Shown: piece by piece, positions 51,572-59,973 of the stretch | Layout of the letters: each line of letters begins with the position of its first letter | Numbering within the stretch: the first letter of the stretch is position 1 | NCBI GenBank assembly: GCA_965223955.1 | Contig: OZ245029.1 | Location: 2,542,001 to 2,606,000 of the forward strand | DNA from: Bin75 sp965223955 | Lineage (GTDB): Bacteria; Nitrospirota; Nitrospiria; Nitrospirales; UBA8639 | Reading direction: 5' to 3' | DNA: 64,000 bases | Program-made: the position numbers and the translations under genes | The notes under the pieces: model-generated | What the model saw: the letters and a program-made list of their open reading frames with translations, nothing else | Told to the model about the DNA's origin: nothing | Databases searched by the model: none

Positions 51572-52213
51572 ATGACTGAAATATCATTGGTTTTCATCAA
51601 AATTCTCATGGCTGGCGGATGGTTGATCGTTCCCATTGTCATATGCTCCCTCGTGGCCGGTGCCATCATTCTGGAGCGGGCATGGTTTTATTTCCGCATG
51701 CCGGCTCTCAAGCATGCCGATCATATGATCATGCTCGTCTCACAAGGGAAATTCACCGAAGGCTTGTCGCTGGCGGAAGGCAAGAATGCTCATCCCGTCC
51801 TGAGAGTTTTGGCTGCAGGCATCATCACCCGCAATGCCATACCTGATAAAGCCATGGAATCCGCCGGCATGGCAGAAGTCCAGCATATGAACCGGGGACT
51901 ACCCGCTTTGGACACCATCATCACCCTTTCACCCTTATTGGGGTTATTAGGAACGATCATCGGCATGATCGATTCCTTCGGCGTCATGGCCGTTGAAGGG
52001 ATTGGGCAACCACACGCCGTCACGGGTGGCGTCGCCGAGGCGCTCATCTGCACGGCCGCCGGCATTCTCGTTGCCGTGACGACCCTCGTCCCCTACAACT
52101 ATTTCGTGGCTCGCTCGCAACGCATGGCCGAACACATTGAAAACTATGCCACGCAAACCGAATCTGCCTTAAAAGCGGGGGTGGCGACAGCGTCCGCAGA
52201 GGCACCCTCATGA
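51572..52213 (+). CDS. exbB: ExbB/TolQ/MotA-family proton channel subunit
   Basis: A 213-residue inner-membrane protein with three membrane segments: residues about 7-35 (GWLIVPIVICSLVAGAIILE), about 115-140 (TIITLSPLLGLLGTIIGMI) and about 158-185 (ALICTAAGILVAVTTLVPYN). The second and third contain the conserved small and polar residues of the channel. It overlaps exbD1 by 4 bp. Confidence 0.94.
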   Translation: MTEISLVFIKILMAGGWLIVPIVICSLVAGAIILERAWFYFRMPALKHADHMIMLVSQGKFTEGLSLAEGKNAHPVLRVLAAGIITRNAIPDKAMESAGMAEVQHMNRGLPALDTIITLSPLLGLLGTIIGMIDSFGVMAVEGIGQPHAVTGGVAEALICTAAGILVAVTTLVPYNYFVARSQRMAEHIENYATQTESALKAGVATASAEAPS

Positions 52214-52617
52214 GATTGTCTTCCAGGGCCAAGAAAAAGGCCCGCATTGAAATTATTCCCATGATCGACACCATGTTTTTTCTGTTGGTGTTTTTCATGA
52301 TCGCGACCCTGACCATGACGACGCTGGAAGGCATGCCCCTCAACCTGCCGAAGCCGACAGAGAGTTCCTCGGCGGATGACCCTCCTAAAAAAGTCACACT
52401 CGCGATCTCCAAGAGCGGTGCCATGTTCTATAATGAAGAGAAGATCTCCATCCTCGAACTTGAGGCTCGGCTGCGAACACTCTTGTACGATGGGAAAGAA
52501 CCCCTCGTGGTGATCAAGGCCGATGAAGAGGCTTCTCATGGTCGCGTCATCGAAGTCATGGATTCCATCAGAAATGTCGGCATTGTCAATATATCCATAT
52601 CCCGCAAAGCAGCATAG
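52210..52617 (+). CDS. exbD: ExbD/TolR-family protein, first copy
   Basis: A 135-residue protein with one membrane helix. Asp20 in the phrase IEIIPMIDTMFFLLVFFMIATL is the proton-carrying Asp. A periplasmic domain follows. 71 bp covering this helix (52240-52310) are identical to the second copy (52719-52789), whereas the periplasmic parts differ. Confidence 0.94.
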   Translation: MRLSSRAKKKARIEIIPMIDTMFFLLVFFMIATLTMTTLEGMPLNLPKPTESSSADDPPKKVTLAISKSGAMFYNEEKISILELEARLRTLLYDGKEPLVVIKADEEASHGRVIEVMDSIRNVGIVNISISRKAA

Positions 52618-52688
52618 GTGATGGACACAACCGGATACCGGCGTGTAACATTGTTCCTCGATCCACACCCGGGTGCAAAGGTAGCCTC

Positions 52689-53123
52689 ATGAAATTGTCT
52701 TCCGCCCCCCTGAACAAAGCCCGCATTGAAATTATTCCCATGATCGACACCATGTTTTTTCTGTTGGTGTTTTTCATGATCGCGACCCTCTCCATGACTG
52801 ACCAGAAAGGCCAACCCGTCAACCTGCCTGAAGCGGAATCATCAATGGATACCGTTCTTCCTGAACAAGTCACCATATCGATCACCGAGCCTGGCGAGGT
52901 GTTTTTTAATAAAGACGCCATCGCCATCTCCGAGATTGAGCTGCGGTTGAAAGATCTCTCATACTACGGAGAGAAACCGGCCGTGGTGATCAACGCCGAT
53001 GCAGAATGCTCTCATGGGGACGTGCTCAAGGTCATGGATTCCCTGAAAAAAGCCGGCATTTTCGACATGTCCATAGCCACCAAACCAAAAAAGAAATCTG
53101 AAGCGGTGACGGGCTCGACCTGA
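52689..53123 (+). CDS. exbD: ExbD/TolR-family protein, second copy
   Basis: A 144-residue paralogue of the preceding gene, with Asp20 in the same membrane motif. The C-terminal region diverges and ends in a Lys-rich tail. Two ExbD proteins beside one ExbB suggest a hetero-oligomeric or alternative motor. The 71-bp identity in the helix segment suggests gene conversion or strong constraint. Confidence 0.94.
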   Translation: MKLSSAPLNKARIEIIPMIDTMFFLLVFFMIATLSMTDQKGQPVNLPEAESSMDTVLPEQVTISITEPGEVFFNKDAIAISEIELRLKDLSYYGEKPAVVINADAECSHGDVLKVMDSLKKAGIFDMSIATKPKKKSEAVTGST

Positions 53124-53440
53124 TGCCGGCATTGATCGTTCTTCCTCTCATGCCGGATCCACAATTGGGTGCGTTCTCTGGCACGCCGCACCACTTCACG
53201 AAAAACCCTACGTTCCTTGCATTCGTATTGCTGAAGACCTTTTCACCTTTGGCAGTGATTTGTGGGGTGGCTGGAAGATTTTTCGATTGATATTTTTCCG
53301 GACAGGAGCCAGGGAACAGACGAGAGTCGGCCGTTGTGTGTCTTTCCGGAACTTGAGAAAAGATAACCCGGAGAGTAGGCTGAACAGTACAGGGCAAGGA
53401 CTCTGTTCAGGCGTGTGTTCTCATGCAGAGGAAAGCATCC
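53124..53440. other. Gene-free stretch after exbD2
   Basis: About 320 bp with no open frame that I can support and no member of the dispersed repeat families. It probably holds the promoter of the Slp-like gene, but no clear boxes are visible. Confidence 0.4.
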
Positions 53441-54007
53441 ATGGCCCGTTTGGGAATGCTCCAGGCAGCGTTCTTATTGCTTCCGGCCTGTGCCGGGCAG
53501 TCGATGATCCCGTTGGATATCGAAAAACAGATTGATCCAACGCTTTCGTTTACCCAGGTCAAAGAAGCGCCGGCGACTCATCTGGGAAAGGTCATTGTCC
53601 TGGGCGGTGAAATCCTGGACGCCACGCGGCTCAAAGAGCACACCCGCCTGACCGTGCTTCAGCTTCCAACTGTACGGAATCACGAACCGGCCATGGACCG
53701 CACGCAGTCCCAGGGACGCTTTCTTGCGTTTCAAACAGAGTTTTTGGATCCGGCCACGGTACCGAATGGAACCCGGATCACGATCGTCGGGAAAATTTCA
53801 GGAGCAACCACCGAGTTACTTGATGAAATGGACTATACGTATCCGACGGTCACCATCCAATTCCTGAAAGTTTGGCCTGAAGCCATGCAACGTCCTCCCA
53901 GGTACGGACGCTACGGCTTTCCCTATTCTTTTGGGTATCCCTACTGGTATGCCGGACCCTGGGGCCCGTACGGATTTAATAGGCCGTTCGGATTTGTCTA
54001 TTGGTAA
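53441..54007 (+). CDS. Slp-family outer-membrane lipoprotein
   Basis: A 188-residue protein with a lipoprotein signal (AAFLLLPAC, Cys about residue 17) and the Slp body: SFTQVKEAPATHLGKVIVLGGEILDA and QGRFLAFQTEFLDPATVPNGTRITIVGKISG. The tail is rich in Tyr, Gly, Pro and Phe (YGFPYSFGYPYWY…), as in several Slp homologues. The start at 53441 has AGAGGAAAG upstream. Slp proteins sit in the outer membrane and are induced by starvation in E. coli. Confidence 0.88.
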   Translation: MARLGMLQAAFLLLPACAGQSMIPLDIEKQIDPTLSFTQVKEAPATHLGKVIVLGGEILDATRLKEHTRLTVLQLPTVRNHEPAMDRTQSQGRFLAFQTEFLDPATVPNGTRITIVGKISGATTELLDEMDYTYPTVTIQFLKVWPEAMQRPPRYGRYGFPYSFGYPYWYAGPWGPYGFNRPFGFVYW

Positions 54008-54027
54008 GAAAGTAACCAACGATAGCT

Positions 54028-54154
54028 GTCATTCCGAGCGAAGCGCCTGTCCTGAGTCTTTCGAAGGAAGGAATCTCTCACTGAACAACCGAACGCCTGG
54101 AAAAGCAGATAGTTCCTTCGCGTTGCTCAGGACAAGCGCTTCGCTCAGGATGAC
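54028..54154. repeat. CATTCCGAGCG...CAGGATGAC dispersed repeat
   Basis: A longer copy of the family at 18228-18334, with an internal CCTTCGCGTTGCTCAGGACAAGCGC. It is followed by a short GCGGGTGCAGGCGGTATGCCCGC motif. It fills the gap before the small TPR gene. Confidence 0.75.
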
Positions 54155-54252
54155 AACCGAGTCCATTTTCGTCCCTGCGGGTGCAGGCGGTATGCCCGCA
54201 TGAGGGATGACATTGTGCGCGTTCATTTACATTTCAAAGAGGAGGTTTCCTG

Positions 54253-54687
54253 ATGGAGCGTTTTTTTAGAGTTTTCCTTTGTACTTCTTTCGTTGCGTTT
54301 TTAACCATGGTGGGCTTCGGCATTGGAACGGCCGTTGCCGATTCAAACCACAAAAAAGAAGGCGCCATGAAAGAAAAAGCCGCTGCTGTCCCGGCGCTCA
54401 TGACCGCCGCTGATTCCAAAGCTCACGCGGCGAACAATGAAGGCATCGAGCATTATAACCAGGAACATTGGGACGTAGCTCTCGGCCACTTCAAGAAAGC
54501 GGTCGAAGCCGATCCGGCGTCAGCGGAAGCGCACTACAACCTTGCGCTCGCGTTGGACAAGTCGGATCAGCACAAGGCGGCAGCCATGGAGTTTAAACAG
54601 GCCCAGGACATCGGCAAAGACAATCCCGACATTCAGAATTCCAAAATCCTTCTAGGCCACGTCAAAATGCTTAAAGGAGACATGTGA
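54253..54687 (+). CDS. Small secreted TPR protein
   Basis: A 144-residue protein with a signal peptide (residues 1-29, ending TAVAD), a Lys/Ala-rich linker and two TPR units (EGIEHYNQEHWDVALGHFKKA and EAHYNLALALDKSDQHKAAA). GAGGAGG precedes the ATG. It is probably a periplasmic adaptor protein. No partner is adjacent. Confidence 0.88.
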   Translation: MERFFRVFLCTSFVAFLTMVGFGIGTAVADSNHKKEGAMKEKAAAVPALMTAADSKAHAANNEGIEHYNQEHWDVALGHFKKAVEADPASAEAHYNLALALDKSDQHKAAAMEFKQAQDIGKDNPDIQNSKILLGHVKMLKGDM

Positions 54688-54763
54688 CGGACGTCTTGTC
54701 CTCCACGTGAATTGCAACAGGGCAAGCGGGCAGAATTTCCTGCCCGCCTGCAGTCTCACTCCG

Positions 54764-55051
54764 TTACCCGGCAACCAGAGACTCGACTTTGAGCTCCGTC
54801 CTGTGCTGCTCGGCGTGCCACAAGTCATAACTGGATTGCATATTCATCCATAGCTCTGCACTTGTCCCGAACGCAATGGAAAGCCTCACCGCCATCTCCG
54901 GACTCACCCCTGTGTGCTCGTGAACAAGCTCGGACAGCGCCTTGCGAGAAACACCGAGATGTTTGGCCGTCTGGGTAATGGAAATCCCTAACGGTTCGAT
55001 CCACTGTCTCAGCAACACCCCGCCAGGATGAGGAGGATTGTGCATTCTCAT
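54764..55051 (-). CDS. higA: HigA-family antitoxin
   Basis: A 95-residue XRE-type protein typical of HigA: NPPHPGGVLLRQWIEPLGIS at the N-terminus, the HTH ITQTAKHLGVSRKALSELV, and GTSAELWMNMQSSYDL near the end. AGGAG lies 6 nt before the ATG. It follows a shortened higB on the same strand in the usual toxin-antitoxin order of the hig family. Confidence 0.95.
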   Translation of the reverse strand: MRMHNPPHPGGVLLRQWIEPLGISITQTAKHLGVSRKALSELVHEHTGVSPEMAVRLSIAFGTSAELWMNMQSSYDLWHAEQHRTELKVESLVAG

Positions 55052-55060
55052 GACTGTCTC

Positions 55061-55243
55061 CTAATGATGATCCACGTAATCCACGTCTTCGGCGTACCCA
55101 CCGCGAAACCGAAAGTCCACGCTCCAGTTCTTGGCCACATAGACAGACCACCTCTTCGCACCGCGAGGCTCCAAGAGATGTAACCGGAAGTTAGGCGCCC
55201 CCATATCCTTGGGAGAGGTCGCCGCATCCGCAGACACCACCAT
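55061..55243 (-). pseudogene. HigB-type toxin, N-terminally truncated
   Basis: A 60-residue frame with the C-terminal two thirds of a HigB/RelE-type toxin: ADAATSPKDMGAPNFRLHLL, then WSVYVAKNWSVDFRFRGGYAEDVDYVDHH. Intact HigB proteins have about 30 more residues at the N-terminus. Upstream, the frame reaches a TAG after a few codons, so the first helices are missing. The toxin may be inactive, although a short product with an ATG start at 55243 is possible. Confidence 0.7.
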
Positions 55244-55418
55244 GCCACGAGCAGCACCCGCGTCGAGCTATTTCGGTGGCCTGTTCCTTCGGAGAAAGCC
55301 CGGTGTTCGTGAAAAGATCTGTGTACTCCTTCTCGGTGGCTGAAATCTGTGTAGACCAGGAATTGGGATCAATGCTGGCTGGCTTGGCCCGAGAGAAGAT
55401 CTGACCTGATTAAAAAAA

Positions 55419-55494
55419 TGGTGGGTCGTACAGGGATCGAACCTGTGGCCCGCTGATTAAGAGTCAGCTGCTCTACCAGCTGAGCTAACGACCC
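55419..55494 (-). tRNA. tRNA-Lys(CTT)
   Basis: A 76-nt tRNA with an encoded CCA end. The acceptor stem is GGGTCGT/ACGACCC, the T arm has GGTTCGATCC, and the anticodon loop CTCTTAA gives anticodon CTT. A run of seven T follows the 3' end on the minus strand. Its DNA is read by the out-running transposase frame of IS copy B. Confidence 0.97.
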
Positions 55495-56713
55495 ACTCAA
55501 GAGGCGGGATGTCTGTGATGGCGCGCCTGGCAGGATTTGAACCTGCGGCACCTGGCTCCGGAGGCCAGTGCTCTATCCACTGAGCTACAGGCGCTTTCTC
55601 TTTCAATTCTGGTCCGTTCAAGGCTGAAACGCCCGAAGCGACGCTAGCATCTTTGCATGGTGATTGTCCAGATCTTGTATGGGTCCACCACATTTGGCAC
55701 TCGGGTTGATGGTGAAGGAGGAATTGTACCGGAGATTGGCGGCCAAGGCTATGGTGGGGTAAGACGGTGTTATGCGCGATCAACCAGTCGGCCAATTGTT
55801 GGTTGAACAGGGCCACGTCGTCGAACAGCAAGTCCTCATGATAGTCCACGAACTGTTCCTGAATGGTCCGGTTGAACCGTTCTACATGGGCATTCATTTT
55901 CGGGGAACGGGGATAGGTCCACCAGTGCGTGATGCCGCGCGCCTCCAACCGCTGCTGGAAGTGGCCCAGGAATTCCGAGCCGTTGTCGGAGAGCACGACC
56001 CGCGGGGGGCGTGGCAGCACCTGGCACAAGGCCTCCAGCGCGCGGGTCGCCTGGCGGCTGGACGCGGGGGGCGTGGCCACGGCGACCGCGAAGCGCGAGT
56101 GGGGATCGAGAAAGGGGAACAAGTAGCGGCGGAGGCCCGCCTGGAGCCGGACGACGGTATCACAGGCGAACACCTCGAGGGGCGGGGCGGAGTGGCCGCG
56201 GGGTTTCCGCGCTTTGCGCGGCCGCACGACGGGTTTAGGCTGGCCCCGCGCCGTCAAGCGGACGGGGGCGTGCCGCATCTTGTCGGGCGCACGGGCGATC
56301 AGGCGCCCAATGGTGGAGACACTGGGCAGGGCGAGGCCGTGGGCCTCACACCACGGGGCCAGCAGGACGTGGAGTTTGGCCTTCCCGAGGTTAGGGAAGG
56401 TGGTGCGCAGACGCCGGATCTCCTGGTTCAGTGCGGGCGGGCTGTGGGGCTGGCGCCGTCGGTGGGGGGCACGGGAGCGGGCGGCCAAGGCGGCGGGCTG
56501 ACCGCCGGCCTGGGTTAACGTGTGTTTCCAGCGCGCGAGCGTCCGGCGGCTGACCGCATAGGCATCCTGGGTCGCCGCCGGGCCATGGGTGGCCCAGAAC
56601 GTCAGAATCTTGAGTCGGTGGTGAGCTTCGTTGGGTATCATGTCCCAACGATAGCCCAGATTGGCTACTCGATAGAACCCCCGGATCCGGTAGCCGAGAT
56701 GGTGGATGTGCAT
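55457..56713 (-). CDS. IS481-type transposase (copy B), frame runs into tRNA genes
   Basis: The same transposase as at 38871-39953, from ATG 56713 with AGGAGG upstream. Catalytic acids are in FACDTVVRL, VLSDNGSEF and NAHVERF. After the last element-encoded residues (MWWTHT) the frame continues through host DNA, across tRNA-Arg and into tRNA-Lys, before it stops at 55457; this adds about 70 residues that are not transposase. Whether the extended protein is active is open. Confidence 0.92.
   Translation of the reverse strand: MHIHHLGYRIRGFYRVANLGYRWDMIPNEAHHRLKILTFWATHGPAATQDAYAVSRRTLARWKHTLTQAGGQPAALAARSRAPHRRRQPHSPPALNQEIRRLRTTFPNLGKAKLHVLLAPWCEAHGLALPSVSTIGRLIARAPDKMRHAPVRLTARGQPKPVVRPRKARKPRGHSAPPLEVFACDTVVRLQAGLRRYLFPFLDPHSRFAVAVATPPASSRQATRALEALCQVLPRPPRVVLSDNGSEFLGHFQQRLEARGITHWWTYPRSPKMNAHVERFNRTIQEQFVDYHEDLLFDDVALFNQQLADWLIAHNTVLPHHSLGRQSPVQFLLHHQPECQMWWTHTRSGQSPCKDASVASGVSALNGPELKEKAPVAQWIEHWPPEPGAAGSNPARRAITDIPPLEWVVSSAGRAADS
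55519..55594 (-). tRNA. tRNA-Arg(CCG)
   Basis: A 76-nt tRNA with an encoded CCA. Acceptor stem GCGCCTG/CAGGCGC, anticodon stem-loop CTGGC-CTCCGGA-GCCAG with anticodon CCG, and a T arm with GGTTCAAATCC. It lies 24 bp upstream of the tRNA-Lys and about 80 bp from IS copy B. Confidence 0.97.
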
Positions 56714-56762
56714 GGTGACTCCTCCTGGGTCAAGGAGTGCCATATGTTTCTGAACCTATACA
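55676..56762 (-). mobile_element. IS481-family insertion sequence, copy B (1087 bp)
   Basis: Same ends (TGTATGGGTCC… and …GGTTCAGAAACATATGG reversed) and same length as copy A. The target duplication is GATCT (55671-55675 and 56763-56767). I count two base differences from copy A over 1087 bp. It is inserted upstream of the two tRNA genes. Confidence 0.93.
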
Positions 56763-56772
56763 GATCTGCGAT

Positions 56773-56797
56773 TGTCGGATTACGCTACGCTAACCCG
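56773..56797. repeat. GTCGGATTACG palindromic repeat (partial)
   Basis: TGTCGGATTACGCTACGCTAACCCG, a partial copy of the family at 6653-6685, next to the IS copy B. The rest of the gap to 57041 includes TCATTCCGAGCGAAGCGAGGGATCTC at about 56931, a piece of the CATTCCGAGCG family, and no gene. Confidence 0.65.
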
Positions 56798-57041
56798 TAT
56801 ATGGTCTTCTCTCCTTCTGTCATCCCTCGACCTTCCCCTTCTGTCACCCTTCATTCTGTCAACGAATTAGTGAACATTTACAATCCCCGCACCCGTGGGG
56901 AACGTGAAAAGCGGACGCTACACCCTCTATCATTCCGAGCGAAGCGAGGGATCTCGTCGTAGTCGTAGGGCCGCATCTCAGGCGGCGTAGAAAAAGAGGC
57001 ATAAGGATGGCAGAGGGACATGAAGACGAAGTGCGGAGAGG

Positions 57042-58454
57042 TTACTGCGATAACTTGTTGAAGGCGTCCAGCGAGGCGACTTTGTAGCATTCGGCCATGG
57101 TCGGGTAATTGAAGACGGTGTTCAAGAAGTAATCCAGCCCGCCGCCCAAGCCCAACACGGCTTGGCCGATGTGCACCAATTCCGTGGCGCCCACTCCAAT
57201 GACGTGCACGCCCAGCAGTTGGCGATTCTCCCGATGAAACAGCAGTTTCAGGAGTCCGCTGTCGTCTCCCATGATGTGCCCTCGGGCGATTTCCCGATAG
57301 CGGGCCATGCCGATTTCATAGGGAATTCTCTTCATGGTGAGGTCCTGCTCGTTTTCGCCCACCATGGAAATTTCCGGAATGGCGTAAATCCCGATGGGGA
57401 AGTGCGACGTCATGGGCTCCGCCTTCACTCCAAAGGCGTAACAGGCCGCAAGCCGACCTTGTTCGGACGACGTGGCGGCTAAACTGGGATAGCCGATCAC
57501 GTCACCGGCCGCAAAGATATGAGGCACAGCGGTCTGAAATCGTTCATTTACTTTCAGCCTGCCCCGCTCGTCGGCTTCGAGTCCCGCCCGCGCCAAGTCT
57601 AACGATTCAGTTGCCCCAATTCGGCCGATTGCAAACAACACCAGATCGGACACGAGCCTTTTCCCCGAGACCAGACGAATGACGGCCTTTGGAGGCGTCC
57701 CCGCGGAACATTCCAGATGTTCAACCGTTTCCTCAAATCGAAAGGCCACTCCGTAATTCCGCATCGCATGAATGAGTTCATCCACGATTTCGACATCCAA
57801 GAATTCCAAAGGCCGCCGGCGTGTATCCACCAACGTCACGTCGACGCCGATGGACGCAAACATCGAGGCATATTCGAGACCGATCACCCCTGCGCCCACG
57901 ACGACCATGGTTCGCGGAAGGCGTTCCAGACTCATCACTTTATCACTGGTGATGATCTGAGGATGCTCGCTTTTCATCCCAAGTGGCGGGGTGGGAACGG
58001 TACCCACGGCAATCAGGATATGTTGCGCATGAATCCATTGCAGGGCCTCGTCTCCGACGACCTGGACCGTTTGGGCGTCAATGAACGACGCTTCGCCCCG
58101 AATGACCATGATGTCGTTGCGTTGCAGTTGTCGTTCCACCACTTCCCCTTCTCGTTCCACCACTTCGTTCACTCTCGAAAACAACTGATCAACCCCGGGT
58201 CGGGATGGAGCGGCAAACCCATGACGTTTACGAAATTGTTCGGCCTGCCGGCCAAACGCCAGGACGGCTTCCCGAAAGGTCTTACTGGGGATGGTTCCCG
58301 TATCCAGACACCCCCCCCCGGCCATCCACCGTTTTTCGATCACGACCACGCGCTTGCCCAGCTTCGCCGCTTGCACCGCGGCCCGCTGGCCTGCCGGTCC
58401 GCTTCCAATACACACGAGATCGGCCTCTATCATGTCACGTATCGCTTTTGGCAT
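57042..58454 (-). CDS. sthA: Soluble pyridine nucleotide transhydrogenase (SthA type)
   Basis: A 470-residue flavoprotein that exchanges reducing equivalents between NADPH and NAD. The FAD site GSGPAG is at residues 17-22; GGGCLDTGTIPSK shows only the first of the two cysteines of related disulfide reductases (Cys49, second replaced by Thr), which is typical of SthA. The NAD site is VVVGAGVIGLEYASMF, and FAAGDVIGYPSLA and the dimerisation domain follow. Length is normal. A start 7 codons later is possible. Confidence 0.93.
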   Translation of the reverse strand: MPKAIRDMIEADLVCIGSGPAGQRAAVQAAKLGKRVVVIEKRWMAGGGCLDTGTIPSKTFREAVLAFGRQAEQFRKRHGFAAPSRPGVDQLFSRVNEVVEREGEVVERQLQRNDIMVIRGEASFIDAQTVQVVGDEALQWIHAQHILIAVGTVPTPPLGMKSEHPQIITSDKVMSLERLPRTMVVVGAGVIGLEYASMFASIGVDVTLVDTRRRPLEFLDVEIVDELIHAMRNYGVAFRFEETVEHLECSAGTPPKAVIRLVSGKRLVSDLVLFAIGRIGATESLDLARAGLEADERGRLKVNERFQTAVPHIFAAGDVIGYPSLAATSSEQGRLAACYAFGVKAEPMTSHFPIGIYAIPEISMVGENEQDLTMKRIPYEIGMARYREIARGHIMGDDSGLLKLLFHRENRQLLGVHVIGVGATELVHIGQAVLGLGGGLDYFLNTVFNYPTMAECYKVASLDAFNKLSQ

Positions 58455-58612
58455 GTCCGACTACCTCAGGGATTGGGGCCTCTCGACCCGTCGATGGTGG
58501 TTCAGGGTATCAGAATGTTGCGGACCGTTGCTCATAATTTTGATAATATCCCCCAAGGCATCATGGGTCCACTAAAAAATTGTCTGATTACGTCTTTTTG
58601 CTTCTGATTTCC

Positions 58613-59062
58613 ATGGCCACAATGACTGGTTCATCCTTCCGATCCCGAATCCTGCCGATCATCCTGGTGGCCGCGAGCCTTGTGCTCCTGGCTATTTTGG
58701 TCTACCGGTCCGGGCCTCCGCAATGTGACCCGCAAAAGGCTGAGGCCTCGTTAGCCACGTATGCCGCTCAGGGTATCCACGGCACAAGCCGTCTGCCCAG
58801 CCTGTCCAACCTGCTGTGGGTCCATATCGGTCCTCGATGGCACGCCCTTCCGCTTGCAGAGAAACACGCGCTCGATAAAGTGGTCCGTTGCGCCGCGACT
58901 ACGCTCGATGACCAGGGACACCCCACGTGGCAAGCCGCCTACTATGACAACACGACCGGCAACATCGTCGCACTGACAAGCCGGCAATACGGGTTCCGGC
59001 TGAAACAGGCCGATAGAGGTGAACGCGTTCAGTCCCTTTTTGCCTCTCCCATTCTGTTGTAG
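58613..59062 (+). CDS. Hypothetical membrane-anchored protein
   Basis: A protein of about 149 residues with one N-terminal membrane helix (ILPIILVAASLVLLAILVY) and a soluble part of about 110 residues that should face the periplasm. I do not recognise the family. Phrases such as LPSLSNLLWVHIGPRWHALP and TWQAAYYDNTTGNIVAL look like a folded domain. The start among ATG codons at 58613 and 58622 is uncertain. It is divergent from sthA. Confidence 0.65.
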   Translation: MATMTGSSFRSRILPIILVAASLVLLAILVYRSGPPQCDPQKAEASLATYAAQGIHGTSRLPSLSNLLWVHIGPRWHALPLAEKHALDKVVRCAATTLDDQGHPTWQAAYYDNTTGNIVALTSRQYGFRLKQADRGERVQSLFASPILL

Positions 59063-59117
59063 CTGCGGCATCTTCTCGCTGTCATTGGCATGAAAATAGT
59101 CAACGCTACCCCGCATT

Positions 59118-59202
59118 GATCATTCTGAGCCGAAGGCGAAGAATCTCTCGCTCAACAACCGAACGCCTGGAAAAGCAGATCCTTCGCTTCGCTCAGGATG
59201 AC
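59118..59202. repeat. CATTCTGAGC...CAGGATGAC dispersed repeat
   Basis: A shorter copy of the family at 18228-18334, followed by CCATTTTCATCTCTTGGGGTACAAGCGGC, which is shared with 33964. The elements lie directly upstream of the response-regulator gene. Confidence 0.75.
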
Positions 59203-59295
59203 AACCTGAGCCATTTTCATCTCTTGGGGTACAAGCGGCCAGCCTGCATGTACCATGCCCGTCCTTTTCGCTATCCATGCTATAATAATCTCACC

Positions 59296-59973
59296 GTGCG
59301 TATCCTGATTGTCGAAGACGAACCCAAAGTCGCCTCGTTCATTCGCCGCGCGTTGGAAGAAGAAAGTTACGCGGTGGACGTATGCCCCGACGGCATTCAG
59401 GGTCGAGACCTGGCGTCGGAAGTCGACTATGACCTGATCATCCTCGATCTCCTGCTTCCCGGCCTTTCCGGCATTGACGTGCTGAAAGCCGTACGAGACG
59501 CCAAGGTGGCCACCCCGATCCTCATTTTGACCGCTCGCTCGAGAGTGGACCAACGCGTGAAAGGGCTGGATGCCGGCGCGGACGACTATCTCACCAAACC
59601 CTTTGCCATTGAAGAACTGATCGCCAGGGCAAGGGCCTTGTTGCGGCGGGCCGGTGGGGACACGGTGGGCATTTTACAAATCGACGATCTTATCTTGAAC
59701 CCCATCAACCACGAAGTCGCGCGCGGCGGGCAACGGATCGACCTGACCTCAAAGGAATACGCGTTGCTGGAATACATGATGCGAAACACGGGACGCGTAC
59801 TCACGCGCCCGATGATTGCCGAGCACGTGTGGGACCTTGATTTTGACACCTTCACGAACGTCATCGACGTCTATATCAATTATCTCCGGAACAAAATCGA
59901 TCGAGGCCATGACCGCGGACTCATCCACACCGTCCGGGGCAGTGGATACACCCTGAAGTTGACCGATGCCTAA
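59296..59973 (+). CDS. OmpR/PhoB-family response regulator
   Basis: A 225-residue regulator starting with GTG (VRILIVEDEPKVASF). Phosphoacceptor Asp51 is in LIILDLLLPGLSG, with acidic residues Glu7/Asp8 and Lys in DDYLTKPF. The C-terminal winged helix reads LTSKEYALLEYMMRNTGRVLTR and HTVRGSGYTLKL. It overlaps the kinase gene by 8 bp. TATAAT at 59281-59286 lies only 10 bp before the GTG, so the transcript may be leaderless. Upstream codons in frame are repeat sequence, not protein. Confidence 0.93.
   Translation: MRILIVEDEPKVASFIRRALEEESYAVDVCPDGIQGRDLASEVDYDLIILDLLLPGLSGIDVLKAVRDAKVATPILILTARSRVDQRVKGLDAGADDYLTKPFAIEELIARARALLRRAGGDTVGILQIDDLILNPINHEVARGGQRIDLTSKEYALLEYMMRNTGRVLTRPMIAEHVWDLDFDTFTNVIDVYINYLRNKIDRGHDRGLIHTVRGSGYTLKLTDA

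Noticed and set aside
55419..55594. The tRNA pair as an integration (att) site of a genomic island.
   Set aside because: No integrase gene or repeated tRNA 3' end is visible; the nearby IS copy has its own 5-bp target duplication.
59116..59295. A 60-residue N-terminal extension of the response regulator.
   Set aside because: These codons are a translated dispersed repeat, whereas the receiver domain starts cleanly at the GTG at 59296.
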